A stretch of 64,000 nt of DNA, from positions 10,491,752 through 10,555,751 of the forward strand of contig NW_024881301.1 of the NCBI RefSeq assembly GCF_018691265.1. Direction: 5' to 3'. Below are positions 37,831-50,800 of this stretch, one piece after another; the stretch's first letter is position 1, and each line of letters starts with the position of its first letter. The notes beneath the pieces were generated by a model. The model made no database searches, was not told the origin of the DNA, and worked only from the letters and a program-made list of their open reading frames with translations. Source of the stretch: Tyto alba (lineage: Eukaryota > Chordata > Aves > Strigiformes > Tytonidae). Position numbers and translations under genes: made by a program.

Positions 37831-40800
37831 TCTGCCTGACCACAGCAGCTCTTGGTAAATCACAGCTCTGTGTTTTAGTGCATTCACCAAAGAAACAACC
37901 GTGGACAAACCTTATTGTGCATTGACTCTTTTAATAAAAGTACTTGAAGTGAATCAAAATCATAACATTTTCAATCTGACATGAGCTCAGAACAAATATA
38001 CACATTCTGCCTGTGGCTACCAACTGGCAGATATCATACCTTAGATATAAAAAATATTGTAGATATTGTAATTTGGAGTAAAAAAAAAAAAAAAAAAAAA
38101 GAAAAATAAGATTCTGACAGAACGAGAATAGAATAGGTTATTTCTTATCCTATTATACATACAATCTACATAAATTATGAGTGGGTTAACTCTTGTGAGA
38201 ATAAATGGACTAGAAATATACATTATAACATTCTCCAGCAACATTCCCCATCTGAATATACCTCGGTAGAAAAACAGCACAACTTCTAGCATTGTGATGG
38301 AAAGAAAGGAGGCTCCGCTTCCTCCCCAGAGGCTCCTGATAGAAAATCTAACAGAAGAAAAAGATGAGACCACATTCCAAAACCACAGGATCTAAAGCCT
38401 TGCAAACAAGTAAGGCTTGTAATTGATCATCTGAGTGAGAAAGAACAACAGAGGATAGGGAAAAAAAGCTGTACTTTAATTTCTACGTGAGACTTCTAAG
38501 AATGAGAAGAAAACTTGCTCCAATTAAGAAAATATCAACGCCTCAAGCTAGCGTATCTTTGATCTTATTCTTTACCAGAGAAAATAAATTTCATCTCTTC
38601 AAAGCTTCAACCAAGTAGAACCAAGTTATTAAGGAGCAAGAAAACTTAAGTAGGAACCCTTTAGAGAGACCAAGGGCAAACTGACAGGTATAATAATTTA
38701 ATTCATTGCCTACATCTGAGGAATTAAAATAATAATATATTTCCATTGCACAATATTAGTCATATATATTCACCTGAGAACTGAGTGGCATAAAATATGC
38801 AAAAGTTCATAGTAGCTTCGGCCTTTTCAATTCTACTTCACTTTTAGATTTGAAGATTCTCTTGTTTCTTTTTTTTTTTTTTTTTGTAAATAATATCATT
38901 TACACCCACTTAACACAATATTAAAAAGTATTATAAAAAGTATTTTATAAAATTATATAATTGACTTTTGAAATTGTAGTTAATTTACAGCATTAGACTG
39001 ACAGACACAGAAACTCAGATTCTATATAGGTCCTCAAAACAAATTACTTCCCAGCCAGATGCAGTGAGAGCTTTTTCAAACCCACTGTGAAACACATCTC
39101 ATCATTAACGCTGAAGCAACCTTCATTGCCATACCACACAGTACTGACACCCCTAAAAGTGCTGGCAATGGGTTACACAGGCACCTTCTGCAAATGTTGG
39201 GGCAGGTGTTACCTAGGAGCTGACTGAGATGGTCCCCAACCAAGTCACAAGGCAGACTTTCCAAAAGCAGTTAAGCGACAATAATTTTCAGTCACTACTG
39301 GTGACTGAGCACTATGCAGTAATATTTGGAGGCCCTGAACAACTGCAAACTTTTCCATCTTCCAAAGGAGATGTAAATCTTTAAATAAACAAGAAACCAG
39401 ATTAAAAAACTCAGAAGAGCAAAGGGGTGGCTATGGAAAGCATGAGGTAAAAATAACAAAATGTTTTGATGTTTATAAGCTAGATATAAGTAGCCAAACA
39501 ATGTGGTAAGCTTACTTTTGCCATCTGCCTGACCATTAATATCAGGTCAGGAAACCAGCAGATTTTAATTATCAGCTGTCTCCTCCAAGCCATTCAAACA
39601 GCAAGGGCTGTAGCAAAGGCTAACAGAAAAAGATGAATTTTGTTAAAAAAGAAAGATCTAAAGGCATCTATAACTAAGGGCATCTGTATCGTTAAGGATT
39701 AAATTTAAGATGAGGAACTTGTCTGAGCTGATTGAGCCAGATTCTGGCAGATATGCTTGGGTTCCTGGTGCCTCAACTCTGTCATATTTACATAAAACAC
39801 ATTTAATGTGTCAATGGAGTCAATGGAGTCAATGTAAAGTTAATAAATCCAAATAAATTTCCAAGGTAAGCAAGTTCAGAGTCAGAACTTGAAGTTTTTT
39901 CATGACAACTGTTTGTTTCAAGGTAGGGCAACACACTGTCCTCATGGTTCTTCAAATGCCGCTCTCCTCTCTGCTGTTACTAAGGATTTGTATTTATAGG
40001 TATTTACTCTTCTGAATTCTGCAGTAGTATTTTGCTGGACATAAATAACTAGTGACTTGGATCACTGTTAGGTTTATAACATCATGATGCATATTAAACA
40101 ACAGGTCTTTATTTTGCCCTTTGAAATGCTTGTTTGTAATTTATTTGAAAAAATCTCAGTAAAACAATGGGATAAGTAAAAGAAGAAGACATCTGTCATT
40201 CACTGGGGAGGCTTGGGGGTCAGATTATTGAAAATATTTGCCACAGGCAACTGAAGCAAAAATTGCGTGATCTGTGAAATCATCAGTTTTGACTTTTATA
40301 TTATTAAATCCTTCTTGCAGACAAACTGACACTTATGGACTTAGTCATTCCATAATCTAAACAAAACCTAAACTCTTTTTCATCTGACTTTGAATTATAT
40401 CTTAACAACTTAATATCAGCTCACAGTGAAAACCTGATTAGCAGAGATGAGTGACAATAGTAATGAAATCTAGTGTGTGGGACACCATTACTATGCTGTT
40501 AAAATACAAAAGGAAAATATTACCTCCTACAACTTTTGTTTTTGAATTTGAGGAGAAGCCCATGCAAAGATGTTTTATCTTTCAATCTCCCTTCCCTCAT
40601 CTATAGTCTGCACCTAGGTCAAATGGATGAAAACTTTTCAATTCCACAGCATATGGCCTAAATCAATATTCCATTACCATTACAAATGAATGTATTCTGA
40701 ATCTTAAATATGCACAAACTATATTCTTCTGAACATGAAGATCCAGTAAGCACAGTAATTCATACAACCTCCAACCTACCAAAGAAAAGGCCTGGTATAG

Positions 40801-41254
40801 CTACATGATATAAAACATAAATATTACCTCAAATTGGGCCTCAATTTGACTGTTAATTTTAAAGTGTCCCATTAGTCTTGAGAAAATAATGCATGTATTG
40901 CAAGATATTATTCTGAATTTTGAGGAAGTTCTTCCAGGTGTACTGAAAAGAGGCATTATAGAATTTACACTGGTACTATTCTGCAGATCATAAAATACTA
41001 ATGCAGGATTTTTTTGTGGAAAAAAAGGAATTGATTATAAGGAGTTACAAACTGCAAAACATCTGTCTGTCCTTTCCTCAGACACTGATGATAAACAGGT
41101 TTTGATGATATTGGTATTAACAAAACTCAGAGGAGGAGATGCCTTTGGCCTCTACTTTCAGTATTTAATACCATGCTGCCATAATTACAGGAAAAACATG
41201 ACCAAGATATTTATATGGAAGTTTTAAATTGAGTTACTTTACAACAGTAAATAA
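37831..41254. other. AT-rich non-coding DNA with homopolymers and a small 9-bp tandem repeat
   Basis: An A run of 21 lies at 38,080-38,100 and a T run of 16 or more at about 38,870-38,885. Three copies of TCAATGGAG-type 9-mers lie at 39,811-39,834. A 110-codon minus-strand frame (38,041-38,373) reads through the A run and is not convincing. No gene recognised. Confidence 0.5.
38080..38100. repeat. A21 homopolymer
   Basis: Twenty-one consecutive A residues with no visible retroposon upstream. CR1, the main avian LINE, does not leave poly(A) tails, so its origin is unclear. Confidence 0.9.
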
Positions 41255-41400
41255 GGATGCCTATTCCCTATTTTATAGCTGATGAAAATAATGAACGGAG
41301 CCATTGTGTGACATACCCAGGAACAAAACTTATGATTTACTAAGGAAGGGTATCCTGATGTAAAGTCAGAAGTCTTTACATTTTGATGCTATCTGTGGCT
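41255..41400 (+). repeat. Probable MIR-type SINE relic
   Basis: The text CCTATTCCCTATTTTATAGCTGATGAAAATAATGAACGGAG corresponds to the 'cccattttacagatgaggaaactgaggc' part of MIR elements. It is followed by a decayed 'tgacttgcccaggaacacaa' part (GTGACATACCCAGGAACAAA). Ancient and diverged; assigned by eye. Confidence 0.5.
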
Positions 41401-44400
41401 GCTAGATTGTGATGCTACCTATATGCTTTACATTACACAGATACTGTCAATTAAAGTATAATTGTATTTTTCATCACTATTCCCTCTACATGCATGCTAT
41501 GCCTTAAGTCATTATCTCACTCATTAAAACACAGCAGTACTGTATCCCATGTCAGCATTTAAATGAAGTATGAGGATATATAACAATACAATTAACAGAA
41601 GTATTCCCAATGAATGGGGCCTTGAAAAACAAAGAGAAGCCTTGATGGGAATGATTCTGCACTTGAGGCCTATACACAGCAATCACTAGGGCTTTTCATC
41701 ATTCTTTTTTAAAGGGAATTGACAAGCCTGATGGAAGGAGAAAGAGAGAGAAACTACAATTTTGAAGCTTCATTTTTATTCAAGACGTAGCACAAGGACA
41801 TCCAGAGGCAGCCTAGGAAACACGAGATACAGTCAGAAACGAAGCCTGATTTAGTAGCTGAATCCATTTATTCTTCTGAGGTTCTGCTTAGCACCTGACA
41901 GGAGGGCCTCTCTCCCGACTCACGCCTTTTAGAACTTTACAAATAAAAATAGCATGTCCATCTGAACAAGAGAGTTCCCCAAAAGACAAAACAAACAGTA
42001 AGTTTGTATCTTATATTAAAACTTGTGTACTTTCTGCTCATGCAGCAAATACCTCTGCATATTTATTTTCCTTGGACAAGATGAAAGGTCACTCATTATG
42101 TGCATAATAAACTAATCTCAATTGTAATTACACTGCAGAAAAAAATCCTTCATTTGAAGGTTAACTAGATTCAAAATAACCCAGTTCTCATCAGGGTGTT
42201 GCATTTATTTCAATTAAGTCAATCAACTTAACAAGGATTTAATTAAAAACAAGTTAGCAAGTCAGAAGAAGTATTTGAAATGCAATTAATAAATATTTTA
42301 AATAAGCAAATTGTAACTAAATCAAATATATGATTATAAATGCACTGGCCTATTTTTTATTTGTAGACATTTGCTACTGGTCAACAACAAAAACCACTCC
42401 ACCCCAGTAATCCTGGCATGTAGCTCATCCTTGCAAAGACAAACGAACGCAGTGCCCAGGAGGTGTAATGTTGAGCTTTCAAAGGATTAGGTAGAGTGAT
42501 GAGTACCTATTTCCATTTGTTTTACCAGAGGGAGAACCCAAGGTTTGTCCACACTTGCTTTGCTCTATTTGACCCATTGCTGTTGGTACAAAATAGCTGT
42601 TCAAGGCAGTTAAACAAAACATAAAGTGCCTTTTCACTGAACTGACATGTTTTGTTAGTTGTGCAGTTTCTTTCCTCTGCAAGCACTCTGCGAGCTGGTG
42701 GAGCAGGGAGCAAAGGACTAATGAACAAAACCAGACAACTGTCAATATGAAGAGGCTAGTGTTCATAATGGTCATGCAATCTCCTAAAAAGTAATTTACA
42801 TCAGACATTCCTATTCTGTGCCTTTCCATTGTCTTTTGGAAAATTATGCATCTCATCCCTGGCTTTGGAGTCTAACAATTCTTAGATCTCTGTTGTCGAC
42901 AGCATCCTTCAGTGTTTCCCAGGGATCTCTCTTCTGTGTAATATCATTATACTCTTCCCCTTGTTTCTGACATTGCTGGAGGGGTGGAAAAAAAAAAAAG
43001 CACCTCCTGCCCCCCAAAACCCCAACAACCCACAACCAAGATTCCTGTTCTCCTTAAGCCATCATTAAAAATACTTCATTCTGTTGTCACCAACAAAGAC
43101 TATTTTAATTATAATACAACAGATGTAAACATATTTCAAGTAAACATACTCTTAAGGGAATATATACACCCAAATGAAAATTTTTGTCTACTTCTGTTGT
43201 TTACAACTGACTGACCATATTTTCTTTCATGTATCTGACACAGTGAGAACAGAAGTATGAAGATTAAGACAAGAATGATCAAATGTGTCAGCTCCTCTTG
43301 GGCAACCAAATTTGAGAAGCCTATGCCTGATCTTTCAGATTACTTCACATTATATTGCACTTTTCACCTTCAGACCATAGCTCCCCAGCTACACCTGTAA
43401 GTGCTCCAAACTTTAGTAAATCAACCTGTAGCTCCTGATGTGAAACCCTCAGAATAAAAGCAACATGGAGTGAGGAGTTATGCTTGAGAATTTTTACATC
43501 TACATGATTTTCCCAGCATCACTGAGGAGTTCTGGGGCAGAGGCAAAGCTGAAATCCAATTAGCCATGTCATGAACACTCCAAGAGACTGCTCCTGGAGT
43601 CCTCTACATTATGCACTATGAGTTGTGCTGTCTATATACAGTCCCAAAGCAAAACCACCTCACAGACAGAGCTAGCAAAGGTTTTGTGGATTCAGAGGGG
43701 AGGACCTCTTTAAGGACATAATTAACCTGATGCATCATAATGTGTATGCACAAAGGTGCTATGTTAGTCATAAATGATACAACTATATGCCCATCATTCC
43801 TAACTTGTAAGCTCTTGACTTTATGGTTTTCACAGCTACTTGTCAGAAAGGAAGGGTTATTGACTTGAATACAGCCTTTAGCTTTCTCTTTTTTTTTTTT
43901 TTTTTCGTTTTTGACTCTCTATTGCCTCTCTAGTTTATGTGCCTATGACTTTACCTGTAACTGTCCATTTTTTTTCACCAACTTCTCTCAAGTTTTAGTG
44001 AAACAACTTAATCCATTTCTGAAGAAAATACTAGGTGGTAAAGGAAGTGTTCTTTGAGAGCTTTAAAATTTTCAAATTACTCACTTCAAGTAAGTGATCT
44101 GAAGCAGAGAGAAAGCAAGAACGGGATTCTTTTATGATACTCACGTTTCATTATCCAGGTGACAACCTGCAGAGAGCAATACCGCTCTACAGCTAATACC
44201 ACCAGACTGTTTCTTATCCATTTTCAACCAGATGACTTCGGAACCAAGCTGTTGCAAATTGGCAACTGCAACTTACACTTTAAGCTTTTCTATTTCGTCT
44301 TTACTTAAGATACTATGTTTGAGAAAGACTATGCTGAATTGTGAAACCCAAGTTAAATACAGTGAACCTCTAGGCTGAAAAATTGAAAAAGTTTTGTGAG

Positions 44401-47400
44401 TCTTGGTATCAGTTTGCATCAAAACCATTACACTGTGCAATGAACTTTTCAAGGACCTAAGTAGAATACTTCCAGAAAAGTGTATTTCAATATCAATTAC
44501 TTCATGATAATGGTGATTCCTGTAAGAAAATGTTTTTCTCTTCTGCCAACTGGATGCATTTTTTTCTGGTCTCTCCATATGTCCACATGCCTGGGAAACT
44601 TGGGATTTTACCAGAGGCAAATGAGGAAAACAATTGTATACATTCCTTGTCAAAAATATTGGCAAATAAAGTCCTGACTTCTCCTCATCCACCTGGCTAC
44701 CTTGGGTCCTCTGTTTCCTCTTATGCCCCATTCACGCAGAACAAACCAAAACAAATGGAGGATCCAATACTACTGTGCTATAAGAGGGAATTCTATTCCT
44801 GGGAAGAAAAACAGAGCAATGAATGCCTCTTGTTTCTTCTCCAAACTTAATCATCTGGATAGAGCTGGTATTTTTGTTTGATTTCTTCCATGCCTTGTAG
44901 CAGAAAGGAACATATTGCCCTGAATAAGATAGACACAAAGCAATCAAAGACATTTGGATGCCATACTGAATGTGATTATTTTTCCTTTTACGTCTTTGAC
45001 TCAATTTATTGCTGCCCATCTTATTTTGCTTTATGAAGCAGCACTGGAGAAAAACCAGCCTCATTCTTTAGTCAGGATAGTACACTAGTTTGTGAGCCAG
45101 TTTCCCTCTCATCTCAGATAATTTTCAAAACGACAATACAAAACAGAGTAGTTCTAATACAACTATTTTCACAGTGAATGATGCTGTATTTTTAATTATC
45201 TATGACAGGCACCAAATCTCTACAGGATTATTATCTGAGATCTAAGCCTGCTTTTTTGTGTCTTCTCTCAGACTCCATGCAGATGTCATCCCTTCTACTT
45301 TGAAGCAAATTGTCAAAGAAATGGTGAATAACAAGTAGCAGGAAGAGAATGGATACTTTGGCAAATTGAACCCATTTTGGCTTAGTGTTCTCCTTACTCC
45401 CAACTGTCAAATATAGTTATCACAGATTACATAAACCAAAGCTTTGTCTCTCATTCAGAGGTAAAGATATCCCTAGAACCATGCTGTTGAAAGCCCTCAA
45501 CATCCACATATCCACATCCCCAACATCCATGGAAGCTCTCTGAAGTGCAGCATATTTTTAGCTGACCTAATATTCTGCTCACTCTGCTGAAGAAAAATGG
45601 TGGAGTTTGTTTTAACGATGTTCTCATGTCTTTCCCCTAAATCTGCAGCTCATCAGTCTCTGTAAAAAGACATAACTGCCAAGTAAACCTTTTTCAGTAA
45701 AATGCTATCAAGGTACTAGGGAGACCTAGTACAGGGTAGAAAATATTTTATTAGGAAGGAACACCTTAAAAATAGGGAGTCCCAACAAAAGTAAAGAGGC
45801 ATTTTTCTGCAAAAGGATGACAAACAAAATCATCGAAGGCATATTAAGACATCTGGCTGACGCTTTTGCTCTGATGAAGGATACATATATAGACCATCTC
45901 TGAAAATGTTTTTCCTACTCTGATGTTTAAAATCTTCAGTGAGGAAGATAGCTTGTCCTCTTTCTAGCAATAACTTATACAGTGACAGATGTTGACAGCA
46001 CTCCCCAATTACAAACTTTTAAAAAATTAAAATATTCCCCCATAGATATATTTCTAGACCTCAAACAAATGTTGCTGTGATCCCAAACACTTTTTTCAAC
46101 TGTTGCTTAGAGTGCAGTGTCCACAGCCAGATGCAGCAGTACCTCTGAGACCTGAGTGACTTTTATGCAGGTGCATAGACCAATTACCTCCCCACATTTC
46201 ACAGAAGAGTAACACTGGCCTTTTTTGTAACTGCATCACATTGACATATTTCCATTCAGCTTGAGGTCCAAACAAATAGACCCTGTTATTCTGGCTGCAT
46301 AGCTAGTCATTCCCCACGATGCATTTGTGAATCTCACGTTTCCTGAGAGGAGCACTTTGTGCTTGCATTAAATTTGGATCAACTTTAATCTTGTTGCCAT
46401 TACAATACATGTATCAGCTCCTTCACCAAGAACCACACTATTTCCCAACTGCCCCATCAACATGCTGTGGTGCCTGGGAGAGGGGTTGTCCTCTCTTTCC
46501 CACAGACAACTATGGAGCACTATGGAGTCTCTGTGTTGGATGGGCTGCAGAAGTACTCCTTTTAAACTACCATGTCAAATAAACCACCCTAACTGAGCAA
46601 GAGCAATACTGGCCCCATATCTATCTTTAGCTACTGAAGCTGACTAAACATGAAGGAAAACACTACAACACTTCAAGGGAGATAACAAGAGCTGCAGACT
46701 GACTGAGAGCATTGTATCTTCTAAGCAAAATTTCTTTCCAGGGTTTTCCCAGTAGCAGGAATAGTTACAGCCACTGCATGTTTGGACCCCAAGCAACACG
46801 AGGCTAATGGAAAAATTTACAAATACTTTCAGTTTCAGGTGAAAATGTGAATTAAAGAAAAAAAAAAAAACAACTAAGTCATTTAAAATAAAACTGCTAC
46901 TCAACAGGAAAGAAAAACATATTCATCAACCATTCCCTCTGTACTTCTCATTTTCACTTAGACTCAAAATGAGAAGGACGCCATTGACAAGTACACCATA
47001 ACCATCCATTACATCTGACACTGAGATCATTTACTGTATATTAAAAAGAATTGTTCTGGCACTTGTATACAATGGTGTCAACGTTAATTGCTAAGATGCA
47101 CCTAACAGCTCTTCTAAACATAGCAACAATTTACATTTTAAAAACAAATCAAAGGCACAAACAGGTGGAAGCACTCCATTGTGCCATATGAGACACTTGT
47201 TCCTACAGCTGGAAATCAAGACAAATGCACATCCACTAAAATACCACCTTTGGGAGTAAAAGGAAACAAGTACAGTACTAAATCCTCAGTGTCCAGAAAA
47301 AAAACAATACTGCAGGCTTTATTCCAAAATAGTGAAACAACTTGCTTGAAAATTAAAGGCTTTTACAGTCTGAAAAATGGTGTGTACAAATAAGCCACAA

Positions 47401-47554
47401 TGACTGCGTCATATCTACACAGACAAACTAGAAGGACATGGTATAGGGCAAACCACACTAAAATAGGCTTACAGATATTGATAACAACATCTAATCACTG
47501 ACAAACACAAGGATTACTCGGGTGAAGCTCACAAGAGACAATGTTCAGTATGGT
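41401..47554. other. Non-coding DNA, nothing firmly identified
   Basis: Contains minus-strand frames of 125 codons (42,479-42,856), 152 codons (44,273-44,731) and 110 codons (44,732-45,064). I find no known domain in them, nor any splice or promoter support. A T run of 16 is at about 43,890-43,905. A short imperfect repeat of CAACATCCA-type words occurs at 45,498-45,531. A weak MIR-like patch lies near 43,510-43,560. Confidence 0.45.
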
Positions 47555-47880
47555 ATTATTTATTATTTTTATCAGTGAGTTAGATGATGGAACAGGGAGT
47601 ATATTTTATTAAATTCAAAGATCACACTAAACTGGGAGGGATTACAAGCATTTTGGAGGCCATGATTATAATTCAAAAGGCACTTAAGAAAACAAAGAAA
47701 TTGTCCAAAAGCCACAGCTCTCTTACAAATGCATACAACAGACTGCAGTAATACAGGAATGATCATTTACACAAATTCAGGGCAGAAATTCAGCAAAGAT
47801 TTGACTGTCAGAGATTCCACAAAACAGGACCTGATGGCCACAATTTATCACAAAATTAATGTACATGAACTGTGCTCATA
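47555..47880 (+). mobile_element. CR1 LINE internal fragment, plus strand
   Basis: The segment reads TTATTTATTATTTTTATCAG, GATGATGG, GGGAGTATATT, GATCACACTAAACTGGGAGG, then an AATTGTCCAAAAGCCACAG block and later CAGGACCTGATGGCCACAATTTATCACAAAATTAATG. This matches the order of the CR1 reverse-transcriptase 3' region: the 'ttattaatga', 'cagatgacactaagctggg', 'aaatggtccaaaatc' and 'aggatctgggggttatagtggatcaca' parts. It is old, with many stops and indels, and belongs to a different part of CR1 than the tails at 16,866 and 26,545. Boundaries are approximate. Confidence 0.75.
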
Positions 47881-50800
47881 CTCTTAAATAACAAAAATCC
47901 AGTCAGTCATCCCACTGTGATGTATGATCAGTCTTCTACATATGAGACATGAAGTAACTTTCTGTTCTCTTACTGAGATCTTGAGATACACTGGCAGACT
48001 CTCCCTGGAAACTTAATTGGGAAGTCCCATGAGGCAGGGGCTGTGCTGACCTTGGTCAGACAGTAAAGGAAGCTGCCTGGAATCGATCAAAAGCTTCAGC
48101 TGATCAAACTCAATTCACCCATAGATTAGATAATTCTTGCAACTCTTGGCAAGTTTCCTGCTAAACATAGCTAAATTGTAAAATTGGGGCAAAATGTATC
48201 TGGAAAGCAGAAACAGCTAATCTATCTACTTTTTTAGATTGGATAAGTCACCCTACAGGAATGCTGCGGCATACAACCTTGATGCAAAAAAAGTAAAAAA
48301 AGAAGCCTCCAGGTGGATCGATCAATATCACTGTATCCTTTCTAAAAGAACTGAAACCCTATAGAGGTTTCAAAGAAATGTTTCTGGGGAGGGGAGAACA
48401 GCAAGTGTGGAAATGAACAGATGGGAGATAAACGGGATACGACAGACTGGCTGACGGAGCAAAGCAGCAGACAGAGTGAGCGAGAACAACTGGCAGAGAA
48501 GGCAGCTAGCGGGAGCAGTCAGCAATGGTCCTGGCTGGCAGGGAATGGCTGGAGGTGAGTGGTATGAACATCAAGGTCAAAAGCACTGCTCCAGAGAAGT
48601 GTCCCAAGGACAATCCCAATGGCAATCCACCGGGCTGAACAAAAGAGCCTCAATACCTGTTTCAGCAGCAAGATAAAACCTGCCCCTAGATGGACGACTC
48701 TTACTGAGGTTTGTTCAAACTGATTTCTCCCAAAGTCTGTGGGGGCTGTAGTTCAGCATCAGGGTAATCAGCTGTCACACCTCTTTGATCATGCTGCACT
48801 GCAATCAGACATTTGGTCCCCATGGTACACATGGAGTATAGGGTTGGTTTGTGTGTGAGTGCTGCACCTCATATGCCCAGAATGATCCATCTGGGAAGGG
48901 AACAAGTGTGAAGAGTAAAACCAGGTGGTCTCTCTCATGCTGGGCCTCTAAGGCTTGGCACATGCAATGGAGAGTAGGTTTGCAGGTGTGCCAGGATAAA
49001 TCAGGCGTGGTTTGGAAGGAGATCTTGATAAACAGTCTGAAAAACTGGTAGATGCCTATGAGAAAGGAGCACTTTCTCAGCAATCTTGTCACCATTTCAC
49101 AGACAAACAAAATCAGCACTAAACTGTGATCTAATTCAAACGTGACTCAAGACTGAATGCATGAACATTTGTGATGTTCTAGTGCAGACTCAGACTGGAA
49201 ATCACTTGGGAAGTTTTGTAGTTTGGAGTTTTGCAATGCAGTCCTATTTCCTGTTACATTACAGTCTCTTTGTGAATTACCATATTCAGCTCACAGAAAC
49301 TGACTTTAAACATACAGCTGAATGAACACTTTCATATTGCCATCACGTTATAGTTTACTGGCACTTCCTATTGGCATGTTAAGTGTCATGACTAATAGCT
49401 GCATCAAAATATTTGTTTTTTCTGAACCTTCTCCAAAGGGATAATTTTGCTTGAAGAATATAATTTGTTTTGGCAAGTAATACTACTGGGAATTTTTGGT
49501 TTTAATTTAATGAGCAAATGAATTAAATGTGTTCTTATTGCTTTTTTGAAGGCAGGTCCTTCTTCTGCTTGGAGGAAGAGATAGTGAGGCTTACATTGGT
49601 CACTCGAAACACAAAGTAAAACTTCATAAAGAGAAAAACAGGTTCTAGGAATTTTTTTTCTCCTGCATGGATAAGGCTTTGTTTGTTTGTTTGTAGGGGA
49701 ATATGGACAAAAGAAGGGGAAAGAAGGCAGCATTGGTTTAATCTGTAGAAAAAAATCACAGTTTACAAAGAGGTTCAGAAACTCTTCATTAGCAGAGAGT
49801 AAAATTAAGAAAGAAGCTATACTTCCAGATGTCACTGCTAAAACCACCTGGCTGGCATCCCTAAATCTTCTAATTATTATCCAGCAAAATGAGGTAATGA
49901 ATGTTGGTTTTTCTTATTTTCATAAAGGCTTAGAAGTAATTGTCCTTGATGCATTCTTGAAAGCTGTTAGCAGAGATTTCTATGCCATTTGTACATCAGT
50001 AGCAGATTTTTTTCTTTGTTGTCTTAACAGAATTAAACAGCACAAGAGTGTCCAGGACTTTAAATCTATTTTTATAGACCCGAGAAAAGGGGGATGGTAG
50101 CTGCAAGACCCCTAAAAGAAGGACTTTGTTTTTAAATAGATGAGTATCATTTACATCATATTTAGACCTGCAAGCATAGACTTATATAGTATTATGGGTT
50201 AAACATCACACACAAGCCTACATTAAGAGTAAGGAGGAAGTTCTCCATCCATTTTCCCCCACAAAAGAGTCTAGTGAAGTACATGTAGATTTTAGCTGAT
50301 GATCCCTCTTGCAACACCCAGTTCTGATTCTTATTCATACTTACAATGACATCTGTCTTGCCTAGGCTGTTTGAATTACTTAGAATCACAAATAACTTAA
50401 AGACAAAACCAACTTTTGGCAAATTTTCACAAGGAGATCTTCATGCCTTTTTTTTTTTTTTTTTATTAAATGTATAATTTTTGATGAATACTAACTCAAT
50501 ACCTGTTAAAACTAACCCTACATAAATCCCAACCTTTTTTGTCAAGAGAAAAACCTTCAAACCCAAGCCTCACAACTTGCTACATTTTCCAAAATAGTTC
50601 ATGATTTGGGTTTATGTATTATAGGTTGTGATTTGCAAGTTGTTTCTTCCTCACAGAATAAAATCTTAAAAAGATAGAGTCTTTCCTTCCAGAAATTGAG
50701 ATTACATGTATGAGTGGGCAGCTCTCACCACTGATGCCAGCAGCTTTCTCAGAACAGAACCTGTAGAAGCTTCTTGAAATAAGTGAAGGAGAGAATCATA

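Noticed and set aside
42479..42856. 125-codon minus-strand frame with a hydrophobic stretch (about residues 34-52)
   Set aside because: One hydrophobic run is not enough for a membrane-protein call; no start context, homologue or neighbouring exon is visible.
44273..44731. 152-codon minus-strand frame
   Set aside because: No recognisable domain, composition like the background, overlapped by other frames on the opposite strand, no splice or promoter support.
49687..50100. 137-codon plus-strand frame
   Set aside because: Begins within a GTTT repeat, no domain or family resemblance; a frame of this length is plausible by chance in 64 kb read in six frames.
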